64,000 bases of DNA from Robiginitalea myxolifaciens (GTDB lineage: Bacteria > Bacteroidota > Bacteroidia > Flavobacteriales > Flavobacteriaceae): the NCBI RefSeq assembly GCF_900115205.1, contig NZ_FOYQ01000001.1, positions 1,515,240 through 1,579,239 on the forward strand. Direction: 5' to 3'. This document shows positions 40,741 to 48,553 of the stretch, piece after piece. The position numbers and the translations under genes were made by a program. The first letter of the stretch is position 1; each line of letters starts with the position of its first letter. Under the pieces are notes generated by a model. It had not been told where the DNA came from, ran no database searches, and worked only from the letters and a program-made list of their open reading frames with translations.

Positions 40741-41889
40741 TTATTTGTGCATTTGCAAGCTTAGCTGCATTATCGTTCCTTCTTTTCCAGAAGATAAAAC
40801 TTTGATCTTACCCTGGTGGTAATCCTCGACAATCCGACGCACCAAAGAAAGGCCCAGGCCCCAGCCGCGTTTCTTTGTGGTAATGCCCGGTTCAAAGATG
40901 CGATGCCATTGGTTTTTTGGCATCCCGCTCCCGGTATCGCTGACCAGGATATTCACCCAGGAATTTTCAGGGATCACCTCAATAGCGATTTCTCCTTTCC
41001 CTTTCATGGCGTCGATTCCATTGTTTACCAGGTTTTCTATGGTCCATTGGTAAAGTGAAGGATTCAACATAACAGGAACGGATGCCGCACCAGGGGTAAA
41101 ACTAAAACGCACTAATTTGGAATTCCTTGCCTGCAGGTACTCATAGGCATCCCTGGTTTCTGCCACAATATCCGCCACTTCCAGTTTTGGCTTGGAACCG
41201 ATTTGGGAAAACCTTTCCGTAATGGTTTGCAGGCGGATGATATCTTTTTCGATTTCATCCGTTATCTCCGGCGTCAGGGATTTCTCCTTAAGCAATTCGT
41301 TCCATCCCAGTAGCGAGGTTAGCGGCGTACCGATCTGATGTGCGGTTTCTTTGGCCATTCCTGCCCAGAGGCGGTTTTGCTCGGAGGCTTTGTTGGTCTT
41401 GAAAAAGAAAAAGATCACTGCGCCAAAAAGGAAAATGATCAACAACAGCGCTATGGGGTAGAACTTGAGTTTGTTGAGCACCTCCGAATTACCGTAATAA
41501 AGGGTGGCCAGTAATTCCTCCTGGTAGCTGATTTCAAGGGGGCTGTTCTCGGAACTGAACCTTCTTATTTTTTGTCGGATCCCCAGGGTGTCTGCAGGAT
41601 CGAGATCCGGTAAGTTATGCAGCTTGTACGACCCATCGGCATCGACCAGGATCATGGGCGTGCTCGTATTATTCTGAAAAACCTTCAGGTAAATATTTCC
41701 GAGTTCCTGATCTTCCGGGGAGCTCAGCAATTCGGACTGGGCCGTAGCCCAAATCTCCATTTTGTGCCGTTCTTCCTCCTTGAATTTTTTAAAGAAGCTG
41801 TTGGTATTCCACAGGATCAGGCTTACGATCACAAAGGCCGAGATCAGGAGTACGGCGTTGGTGATTTTTTTTGGTGGATTAAAGCGCAT
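40741..41889 (-). CDS. Orphan sensor histidine kinase
   Basis: A 382-residue membrane kinase. Two helices (about 10-27 and 144-163) flank a periplasmic sensor of about 115 residues. There is no HAMP domain. The HisKA motif has His184 (KETAHQIGTPLTSLLGW), and the ATPase has N box ENLVNNGIDAM, G1 DTGSGMP and G2 GWGLGLSL. No response regulator lies nearby. A zinc-ribbon membrane protein gene follows. The signal is unknown. It is divergent from the flavin reductase-like gene. Confidence 0.9.
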   Translation of the reverse strand: MRFNPPKKITNAVLLISAFVIVSLILWNTNSFFKKFKEEERHKMEIWATAQSELLSSPEDQELGNIYLKVFQNNTSTPMILVDADGSYKLHNLPDLDPADTLGIRQKIRRFSSENSPLEISYQEELLATLYYGNSEVLNKLKFYPIALLLIIFLFGAVIFFFFKTNKASEQNRLWAGMAKETAHQIGTPLTSLLGWNELLKEKSLTPEITDEIEKDIIRLQTITERFSQIGSKPKLEVADIVAETRDAYEYLQARNSKLVRFSFTPGAASVPVMLNPSLYQWTIENLVNNGIDAMKGKGEIAIEVIPENSWVNILVSDTGSGMPKNQWHRIFEPGITTKKRGWGLGLSLVRRIVEDYHQGKIKVLSSGKEGTIMQLSLQMHK

Positions 41890-41986
41890 GGCCGGCGGGT
41901 AGGTATTGGTAAAGATAACTCAATTTAGCCGGTTTTGTTGTGGACAAGTGCCCGCCGGCAGCCTTCGCTTTGGACCTAAATTTCCC

Positions 41987-41994
41987 TACCTTTG
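41987..41994 (+). promoter_or_regulatory. -7 promoter element abutting the flavin reductase-like gene
   Basis: TACCTTTG is an exact match that ends five bases before the ATG at 42000. The predicted transcript begins at about the start codon. Confidence 0.5.
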
Positions 41995-41999
41995 GCGCT

Positions 42000-42896
42000 A
42001 TGTCTGAATCGATCTTAAGTTTGGATCCCAAGGAGCTGGAAACGCGGGAAGTACACAGCTTTTTGCTGGGTGCCGTTGGCCCCAGGCCCATTGCTTTTGC
42101 CAGTACTATGGGTAGTGGAAGTACGCCGAATTTATCGCCCTACAGCTTCTTCAATGTCTTCAGCGCGAATCCCCCGGTCATGATCTTTTCTCCTGCCCGC
42201 CGGGTCCGTGACAACACGGTAAAGCACACCCTGGAAAATATACGTTCCAACAAGGAAGTAGTGATCAATACCGTGAGCTATGAGATGGTTCAGCAAATGT
42301 CCCTGGCCAGTACAGAGTATCCCCGCGGGGTCAATGAATTCGAAAAGGCGGGATTCACCATGCTGCCTTCTGAAGTGGTGCGTCCGCCCCGGGTTGCCGA
42401 ATCTCCCGCTCAATTCGAATGCAAGGTGACGAAAATTGTTCCCCTGGGCCGCAAGGGCGGTGCGGGGAATCTCATTTTTTCTGAAGTCGTCCGCATGCAT
42501 TTTAAAACAGGAATACTCAATGCGCAGGGGTTTCCCGATCCTCAAAAACAGGACCTGGTTTCCCGAATGGGAGGAAATTGGTACAGCCGGGCAAACAACG
42601 GTTTGTTTGAGGTGGAAAAACCACTTTCCACCCTGGGAATTGGCGTAGATCAGATCCCTGCACCCATACGATTGAGTAAGGTGCTTACCGGAAATGACCT
42701 GGGTCGCCTGGGCAATATCGAACAGCTCCCCAATGCGAAAGCTGTAACCGGCTTTGTAAATGCCAACCTTCAGGTTCGCAAGCTATTGAGTGCCGGAGAT
42801 ACCGAGGCCATTCACCGACAGGCCGCTAAATTGCTCGAAGCCGGAGACACCCATTCGGCCTGGTGCCTTTTACTGGCCGGCTTAGGAGGAGAATAG
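42000..42896 (+). CDS. Flavin reductase-like FMN-binding protein
   Basis: A 298-residue protein. The first 200 residues are a flavin reductase-like split-barrel (VHSFLLGAVGPRPIAFASTM; NLSPYSFFNVFSANPPVMIF; NTVSYEMVQQMSLAS). The last 90 are a helical extension (LEAGDTHSAWCLLLAG). Family members bind FMN and reduce flavins or act as oxidoreductases; the partner is unknown. The ATG at 42000 is preferred to a GTG 60 bases upstream because the -7 element lies between them. Confidence 0.85.
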   Translation: MSESILSLDPKELETREVHSFLLGAVGPRPIAFASTMGSGSTPNLSPYSFFNVFSANPPVMIFSPARRVRDNTVKHTLENIRSNKEVVINTVSYEMVQQMSLASTEYPRGVNEFEKAGFTMLPSEVVRPPRVAESPAQFECKVTKIVPLGRKGGAGNLIFSEVVRMHFKTGILNAQGFPDPQKQDLVSRMGGNWYSRANNGLFEVEKPLSTLGIGVDQIPAPIRLSKVLTGNDLGRLGNIEQLPNAKAVTGFVNANLQVRKLLSAGDTEAIHRQAAKLLEAGDTHSAWCLLLAGLGGE

Positions 42897-42960
42897 TGTA
42901 TTGGGAAGCACAACGGAATATCGAACACGAACAACAACAATTATTACTGCAAATACAGCG

Positions 42961-43338
42961 ATGGAAGTACAAGGAACAATTAAAAAAATAGACGAGACAA
43001 AGACTTTTGGATCCAACGGGTTCCGCAAAAGAGAATTGGTGCTGACCACGGAGGATCAGTACCCGCAACACCTGCTCATTGAATTTGTACAGGACAAAAC
43101 CGATCTGCTGGATGCCTACAAAGAAGGACAGCAAATTAAAGTTAGCATTAACCTGAGAGGAAGGGAATGGACCAGCCCTCAGGGAGAGGTAAAGTACTTC
43201 AATTCAATTCAGGGTTGGCGGATCGAAGCCCTGCAGGCAGAACAGGCCGAAGGCGGGATGCCTCCTGTTCCTCCCATGGACGCTTTTGAGCCAGCCGATG
43301 ACATCAAGGAAGAGGATTACGACGACCTGCCTTTCTAA
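42961..43338 (+). CDS. DUF3127 protein with SSB-type acidic tip
   Basis: A 125-residue OB-like small protein of the Bacteroidetes family DUF3127 (MEVQGTIKKIDETKTFGSNG; LLIEFVQDKTDLLDAY; KVSINLRGREWTSPQGEVKY). After a Pro/Met linker it ends in EEDYDDLPF, nearly the same as the tip of the real SSB in this window. The ATG at 42961 is taken; an in-frame TTG at 42901 would add a Thr-rich stretch of low quality. It probably binds nucleic acid or SSB partners. No function is established that I know of. Confidence 0.85.
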   Translation: MEVQGTIKKIDETKTFGSNGFRKRELVLTTEDQYPQHLLIEFVQDKTDLLDAYKEGQQIKVSINLRGREWTSPQGEVKYFNSIQGWRIEALQAEQAEGGMPPVPPMDAFEPADDIKEEDYDDLPF

Positions 43339-43377
43339 CAGGCTACAGGCCGCACCCGGGTAGGGCAAGCATTGTTT

Positions 43378-44796
43378 ATGGGGATATCGAAGCTTATAGC
43401 CACGGCTTACCGAAGGTTTCTGCCTTCCCCTCTGGCTATTGCTATTTTGCTCACGGCCCTGACCGTAGTGCTGGCCCTGGCTTTTGGCCGTTTTGAGGCG
43501 GAAGGAAATGCATTGGTCCAGGTTCTCGATGCCTGGGAAAAGGGGCTATGGAACCGCGACCTGCTGGTTTTTGCCTACCAGATGATGCTGATCCTGGTCC
43601 TCGGGCATGTATTGGTCCTCAGCCGGCCAGCTGGCCGATTGATCAACCGCCTGACCAGCGGGATACATTCTAACGCACAGGCCGCTGTTATCGTAGGGAT
43701 TTCCACCATGTTGGTGGCCTTTTTCAATTGGGGGCTGGGTCTGATTTTCGGGGCCATCCTGGCCAGAAAAGTGGGGGAGGCTGCCCATGAGAAGGGCTTG
43801 TCTATAAACTATCCGCTTATTGGGGCCTGCGGGTATCTGGGGCTAATGGTCTGGCATGGGGGGATCAGCGGGTCAGCCCCTATCAAAGCGTCTGAGGCGG
43901 GTCATGTAGCAGCCTTGTTGTCCCAGAATACCGGGTTGGCGGCTTTTGCCGATCTTCCCTCCAGTATTTCGACCTCCGCCACGATCTTTTCCATCCAGAA
44001 TCTTTTGATTTTTGCCGCGGTCCTTACCGTTTGCGGGTTGGTTGCCTATACCCTTGGCAAACGGGATACCCCCAGTGCCGGAACAGCTGCCTGGTTTGCG
44101 GGCGGTGAGCCCGGAAGCAGGCACATTTCTGCCGCAGAAAATGCATCTCCGGTAAAAAACCCGCAGGCCGGAGGAGCTGAGCGCATTGATCGCTCCCCCT
44201 TCGTTGCAACCGGGTTTGCCCTGCTGATTTTCGGGGCCTTCCTGCTTCAATATTTGCCCGCCTTGCGCAGTCTAAACCTCAATCCCGATATGCTCAATTT
44301 GTTTATGCTGGGTCTTGCTGTACTCCTTCATGGCTCCCTGGCCAATTTTGGAAAAGCGGTAGAGGAAGCTATTGGAGATACCTCCGGGATACTCATTCAG
44401 TTTCCGCTCTATTTCGGGATTATGGGGATCATGAATAACTGTGGGCTGGTAGAACAGATATCCGACTTGTTTGTACAATGGGGAACACCGGGAAGCCTGC
44501 CCATATTAACGTTCTTCAGTGCCGGTCTGGTCAATATTTTCGTTCCCAGCGGAGGGGGACAGTGGGCCGTACAGGGGCCTATATTCCTGGAGGCGGCCTT
44601 AAAACTCGATATCCCCTTATCCAAGGCACTCATGGCACTGGCCTATGGAGACCAGCTGACCAATATGCTGCAGCCCTTCTGGGCACTGCCATTGCTGGGC
44701 ATTACCCGATTAAAGGCCCGTGAAATCCTTCCCTATTCCCTGATATTTATGCTTGCAGGGGGTAGCATTTACCTGCTGGGTTTATTACTTTGGTAG
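43378..44796 (+). CDS. AtoE-like short-chain fatty acid permease
   Basis: A 472-residue inner-membrane transporter of the AtoE/TIGR00366 family, with about ten to twelve helices. Family-like segments are FFNWGLGLIFGAILARKVG, MVWHGGISGSAPIKASE and FVPSGGGQWAVQGPIFLEAA. A hydrophilic loop in the middle (about 225-280) is variable. Members take up short-chain fatty acids; no catabolic genes lie beside it, so the substrate is unsure. The ATG at 43378 is chosen over a TTG two codons earlier. It is followed closely by aat. Confidence 0.87.
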   Translation: MGISKLIATAYRRFLPSPLAIAILLTALTVVLALAFGRFEAEGNALVQVLDAWEKGLWNRDLLVFAYQMMLILVLGHVLVLSRPAGRLINRLTSGIHSNAQAAVIVGISTMLVAFFNWGLGLIFGAILARKVGEAAHEKGLSINYPLIGACGYLGLMVWHGGISGSAPIKASEAGHVAALLSQNTGLAAFADLPSSISTSATIFSIQNLLIFAAVLTVCGLVAYTLGKRDTPSAGTAAWFAGGEPGSRHISAAENASPVKNPQAGGAERIDRSPFVATGFALLIFGAFLLQYLPALRSLNLNPDMLNLFMLGLAVLLHGSLANFGKAVEEAIGDTSGILIQFPLYFGIMGIMNNCGLVEQISDLFVQWGTPGSLPILTFFSAGLVNIFVPSGGGQWAVQGPIFLEAALKLDIPLSKALMALAYGDQLTNMLQPFWALPLLGITRLKAREILPYSLIFMLAGGSIYLLGLLLW

Positions 44797-44814
44797 GGTG
44801 TAAACAGCCCTGCG

Positions 44815-45480
44815 ATGTCGAATTCCAGAACCCCGGTTCCCTTGCTTACTGAAGCCCTGGTTTTTCCCGCGCCCGAACTCGCCGGACCGGAAGGCTTGCT
44901 CGCGGTGGGCGGCGATCTGCGACCTGAACGGCTGTTGCTGGCCTATCGCATGGGTATTTTTCCCTGGTTCAATGAGGATTCCCTGATTCTTTGGTGGAGT
45001 CCCGATCCGCGAATGGTACTGTACCCGGAGGAATTGAAAATCAGCAAGAGTATGCGCAGCGTGATCCGCAAAGGCAGGTTTCAGGTAACCCGGAACCGGG
45101 ACTTTGCGGCAGTAGTTTCTCAATGTGCGCGTACACCGCGAAAAGATCAGGAAGGAACATGGATTACCGAGCGGATGGAAGAAGCATATCTGGAACTACA
45201 TAAACGGGGCCATGCGGTCTCGTATGAAGTCTGGGAGGAAGGGACCCTGGTTGGGGGACTCTACGGGGTGGAACTCGGACATGTTTTTTGTGGAGAAAGT
45301 ATGTTCAGTACAACCAGCAATGCCTCTAAGGTTGGGTTTATCCACATGGTCCAAGAGCAACAAAAAAAAGGATGTGTGCTTATCGATTGCCAGATTCATA
45401 GCGATCACCTGGAGAGTCTGGGCGCGCGGGAAATCCCGAGGGCGGTATTTTTGGAGCAGCTCGCCGCTAAAGACTGCTAA
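44815..45480 (+). CDS. aat: Leucyl/phenylalanyl-tRNA--protein transferase
   Basis: Adds Leu or Phe to proteins with N-terminal Lys or Arg, marking them for ClpS-ClpAP. 221 residues. The diagnostic segments LAVGGDLRPERLLLAYRMGI, FPWF, WWSPDPRMVL, GTWITERMEEAYLELHKRGH and GVELGHVFCGESMFS are intact. It overlaps the convergent DUF2490 gene by 14 bases. Confidence 0.96.
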   Translation: MSNSRTPVPLLTEALVFPAPELAGPEGLLAVGGDLRPERLLLAYRMGIFPWFNEDSLILWWSPDPRMVLYPEELKISKSMRSVIRKGRFQVTRNRDFAAVVSQCARTPRKDQEGTWITERMEEAYLELHKRGHAVSYEVWEEGTLVGGLYGVELGHVFCGESMFSTTSNASKVGFIHMVQEQQKKGCVLIDCQIHSDHLESLGAREIPRAVFLEQLAAKDC

Positions 45481-46183
45481 CCCAGGACAATTGCCAGAAC
45501 AAGACCTTTTCCGTTTCCCCCTGGAAATTTTCCCAGCGAATTTCGGGCCCTGCCTGGACTTTACTATTTGCGGTAACCCGCCATCCGATCCAACCGGTTA
45601 ACCGTAAGTCATATTCCGGCCTGTTTCCGCTGGCTACGCTTAGCAAGTTTTCCGCGCTGCCAATCCAATACGCCTCCCCCACGTCGGTATTTTCCCCCTG
45701 CAATGGCCCGTCAATAGCCAGGCGATACCGGAATCTATGGATAGTGCCTGCCTCCCGGATGCGCTGTTCGGCCCGGAATCGGTGCCCAAAGCGCAAAACC
45801 GCTGGTTTCAAGGTGGTGTTGAATTGCTGGGTAAGCCGCAACTCATTGCCCGCTTCCGGTTCAAAAGGATTCCGAAATCGGTATTGAATCCCAAAACTCA
45901 AGGTCTGATTTCCGCTTAGCGCATATTGCGTAAACAGTACGGCATCTAGTTGACGGGTCTGCAAATCATAGGCCGCATCGCGATAGTAAAAAGTCCGCAG
46001 GTTCAGGGCGGCATTCTGGCTTACCCGAGGGCTTAGTTTGTAACTCAAGGCCACGGATGGCTGTAAATAGCCCGTAAAGTTTTCCTGAGCCTTCAATCCA
46101 TCATGCGTCCAACTAATGAGTATCAGCCAGAATAGATACAGGGACTTGCCCCACCAATTCCCGGACCGCTTAGTAGAGTACAT
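45467..46183 (-). CDS. DUF2490 outer-membrane beta-barrel protein
   Basis: A 238-residue exported protein with a signal peptide ending in GLKAQE and alternating strands typical of a small barrel (VALSYKLSPRVSQNAALNLR; LSFGIQYRFRNPF; AGPEIRWENFQ). Layout fits DUF2490. Function unknown. It overlaps the preceding gene by 14 bases, and the three minus-strand genes tag, PepSY-like and DUF2490 overlap in series. Confidence 0.75.
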   Translation of the reverse strand: MYSTKRSGNWWGKSLYLFWLILISWTHDGLKAQENFTGYLQPSVALSYKLSPRVSQNAALNLRTFYYRDAAYDLQTRQLDAVLFTQYALSGNQTLSFGIQYRFRNPFEPEAGNELRLTQQFNTTLKPAVLRFGHRFRAEQRIREAGTIHRFRYRLAIDGPLQGENTDVGEAYWIGSAENLLSVASGNRPEYDLRLTGWIGWRVTANSKVQAGPEIRWENFQGETEKVLFWQLSWVSSL

Positions 46184-46778
46184 GATCGTAATTCGGCGGC
46201 AGCGATTTTCTCAAGTTTAAAAATCTGCCGTTAGCATCGTAGAGGATCTCATAATTCAGGAATCCTCTGTCTGTCCTGGCCTGAACGATTATTTCGTATC
46301 GGATTTCCGGGAGGATCAGATTTTGAAAAGCTTTTTGCAGGGTGCTTTCTGCCGAGGGAAAGGCTTCCCGGGGATACTGCTGCTGAATTTTCCGAACGCG
46401 GTACTTGCTGAAACGCTGGTTGAGGTCCCCGGTAATGGCCTTCCAACTATCGGTTGGAATATCCACCGGTTTAATGCGCACTTCCACATCCTCCAACTCC
46501 CCTTCAGCCGAAAATTCCACACTGTAGTGCAGGCGAACGTACTTGAATTTTACCTCGTAACTGCTGCGATTGCTGTCGATCTCCCGGTAGAATCGCAATC
46601 GCCGCACTTCGGGCAGATAGTTTTCTACGGATTGCAGCGCTTTGGCCGGGAACTGGTCTTTGCGAATACGAAATTCCCGTTCGTATTTGATGTTATTCGA
46701 GGCTTTGTTATTGCCGGCTTCCTGAGCCTGCCCGCTGAAAAATACCATCAGAATTATCAGGACGCTAAACTTCTTCAT
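46170..46778 (-). CDS. PepSY-like periplasmic protein
   Basis: A 202-residue secreted protein from the ATG at 46778 (MKKFSVLIILMVFFSGQAQ, a signal peptide). Two repeats of about 75 residues start with FPAKALQSVENYLPEVRRL and AFPSAESTLQKAFQNLILP, each a helix followed by strands (YEVKFKYV; YEIIVQARTD), as in PepSY-like domains. Function unknown. It overlaps the tag gene by 14 bases and the DUF2490 gene by 14. Confidence 0.65.
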   Translation of the reverse strand: MKKFSVLIILMVFFSGQAQEAGNNKASNNIKYEREFRIRKDQFPAKALQSVENYLPEVRRLRFYREIDSNRSSYEVKFKYVRLHYSVEFSAEGELEDVEVRIKPVDIPTDSWKAITGDLNQRFSKYRVRKIQQQYPREAFPSAESTLQKAFQNLILPEIRYEIIVQARTDRGFLNYEILYDANGRFLNLRKSLPPNYDHVLY

Positions 46779-47328
46779 AGCGAAAACATTGGGTTTCGTG
46801 ATCGTTAACCATACCGGTGGCCTGCATAAAGGCATAAACAACGGTACTCCCCACAAAAGAAAACCCCTTTTTTTTCAGGTCTTTACTAAGCGCATCCGAA
46901 AGGGGCGTGGTCGCAGGGGCTTCCTTATAGTTGGATACCTGATTTACAATGGGCTTTCCACCTATAAAATCCCAGAGGTATGCACTAAAGGATCCATAGG
47001 ATTCGCGTACCCGGATAAAAGCCTGGGCATTGGTAACCGCCGCTTTGATTTTCAAACGATTCCGAATAATCCCGGGATCGTTCCGAAGGGCTTCCATGCG
47101 CGCCTCGTCGTACCTGGCAACCTTCTCAAAATCGAATTGATCAAAGACCTTCCGAAAGTGATCCCTTTTCCGCAGCACGGTAATCCAACTCAGGCCGGCC
47201 TGGAAGGTTTCGAGGATTAAAAATTCAAAAAGCTTGTAGTCGTCCCGCAGCGGAACCCCCCATTCGGTATCGTGGTAAGCTTCATAGACAGGGTCGCCCT
47301 TACACCAGGGACAGCGGTAGGTTTCCAT
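46765..47328 (-). CDS. tag: DNA-3-methyladenine glycosylase I
   Basis: Removes 3-methyladenine from alkylated DNA, 187 residues. The zinc ligands are Cys6 and His19 (RCPWCKGDPVYEAYHDTEWG) with His and Cys near the end (HETQC). The catalytic helix region FEFLILETFQAGLSW is typical of Tag. It begins an overlapping minus-strand cluster with two envelope protein genes. Confidence 0.95.
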   Translation of the reverse strand: METYRCPWCKGDPVYEAYHDTEWGVPLRDDYKLFEFLILETFQAGLSWITVLRKRDHFRKVFDQFDFEKVARYDEARMEALRNDPGIIRNRLKIKAAVTNAQAFIRVRESYGSFSAYLWDFIGGKPIVNQVSNYKEAPATTPLSDALSKDLKKKGFSFVGSTVVYAFMQATGMVNDHETQCFRYEEV

Positions 47329-47355
47329 GCCATGAAGTTAGGATATTCTGCCGGA

Positions 47356-47706
47356 TTATCGCACCGGTTTTAACTCTCCCGAGTTTACCGCTTCGGGCCA
47401 GCTTGCAGGCAGGGTACGGTAGTGGCGGAAGAATTTTCTGCCGTCGGTAGCTTCGAGCACCAAGCGAATCTGCCCGTCTTCCCGGATAACTTCTTTTACC
47501 ACCACTTTGCGATGGTTTAAACTCTTGGCAGTGGCCACGGAACCTCTTTTGATCAGGATGTTGGGTTTGGGGACACCCACGTATGCGAAGCGGTTGTTTT
47601 CAGGAACCTGGAGGGTAAAAGTATCCCCTTCCTCTACAGTAGTTGCCTGAGCCTGAGAAGTTAAAACACCAGCCATAATTGCGAAAATGACAAATAAAGA
47701 CCTCAT
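47356..47706 (-). CDS. Small secreted protein of unknown function
   Basis: A 116-residue exported protein. The signal peptide is MRSLFVIFAIMAGVLTSQAQ. The mature part is beta-rich and basic (FAYVGVPKPNILIKRGSVAT; KVVVKEVIREDGQIRLVLE; FFRHYRTLPASWPEAV). No family recognised; such proteins are common in flavobacteria. Its promoter is shared back-to-back with the TetR gene. Confidence 0.7.
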   Translation of the reverse strand: MRSLFVIFAIMAGVLTSQAQATTVEEGDTFTLQVPENNRFAYVGVPKPNILIKRGSVATAKSLNHRKVVVKEVIREDGQIRLVLEATDGRKFFRHYRTLPASWPEAVNSGELKPVR

Positions 47707-47771
47707 AATTACGAATAATTTAAAATTAACATCAATTACTCCACTTACTTTGCAAAATTAACAAATTTCTA

Positions 47772-47779
47772 CAAAACTA
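47772..47779 (-). promoter_or_regulatory. -7 promoter element of the small secreted protein gene
   Basis: Minus strand TAGTTTTG, nine bases from the plus-strand -7 element of the tetR operon. The two are separated by a region containing the palindrome CTACGGTAG. Confidence 0.5.
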
Positions 47780-47788
47780 CGGTAGCAA

Positions 47789-47796
47789 TACTTTTG
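47789..47796 (+). promoter_or_regulatory. -7 promoter element of the tetR-export operon
   Basis: TACTTTTG, with a leader of about 60 bases before the TetR ATG. Confidence 0.5.
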
Positions 47797-47825
47797 TTAA
47801 ATAATAGTTAATCTACCTATATATG

Positions 47826-47838
47826 ATAGTATTACTAT
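47826..47838. promoter_or_regulatory. Candidate TetR operator
   Basis: ATAGTATTACTAT is a perfect palindrome (arms ATAGTA/TACTAT around T) about 25 bases before the TetR start and downstream of its predicted promoter, where a repressor would block transcription. Confidence 0.4.
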
Positions 47839-47863
47839 TATTTTAGCGCAAAATTTCTGGACC

Positions 47864-48553
47864 ATGCAGAATCTCATACATCATATCCAGATCACCATTA
47901 ATCCCGGGATTTACCTGAAAAATCCCGAGTCGTCTGATTTGGGTAAGCGAATGATTAGTGAAGGCATCCATATGATTGCTAGTTCGGGCTTCGACAACTT
48001 CACCTTCAGGAAATTAGGAGAGCGGATCGGTTCCAATGAGAGTTCCGTGTACCGCTATTTTGAGAATAAGCACAAATTCCTGATTTATCTGACTTCCTGG
48101 TACTGGGGGTGGTTGGAATACAGGTTGGTCCTGGAGACCAACAGCATTACCGATGCCAGAGAGAAATTAGATCGGGCGCTAACGGTAATCACCCAGCCGG
48201 TCGAAACCGACGATGCCTTTGGGCATATCGATGAGGTTGCCCTTAACCGGATCATGGTCAATGAATATTCCAAGCCGTTTCTGACCGCTGAAGTAGATGA
48301 AGAAAACAAGGCTGGGTATTTTGAAATTTACAAACGCCTGATTGCACGGGTCTCTGAAATGATATCGAATGTTTTACCAGACTATCCCTACTCAAATAGC
48401 CTGGTAAGTACCATTCTGGAGGGTTCTTTACACCAGTATTTTCTGGCAGCGCACTTTCCCTCGCTGACAAACTGTAATGATCCGCAGGACCTTACCAAAT
48501 TCTTCAAACAGGTAGTATTCTCATCTTTAGATACATATGGAAAAGAAAAATAA
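47864..48553 (+). CDS. TetR-family transcriptional regulator
   Basis: A 229-residue repressor. An unusual N-terminal stretch of about 22 residues precedes the helix-turn-helix (MISEGIHMIASSGFDNFTFR; IGSNESSVYRYFENKHKFLIYL). The C-terminal ligand domain is divergent. It overlaps the ABC gene by 17 bases, so the regulator and the exporter are one operon. It probably controls that operon and itself. Confidence 0.88.
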   Translation: MQNLIHHIQITINPGIYLKNPESSDLGKRMISEGIHMIASSGFDNFTFRKLGERIGSNESSVYRYFENKHKFLIYLTSWYWGWLEYRLVLETNSITDAREKLDRALTVITQPVETDDAFGHIDEVALNRIMVNEYSKPFLTAEVDEENKAGYFEIYKRLIARVSEMISNVLPDYPYSNSLVSTILEGSLHQYFLAAHFPSLTNCNDPQDLTKFFKQVVFSSLDTYGKEK

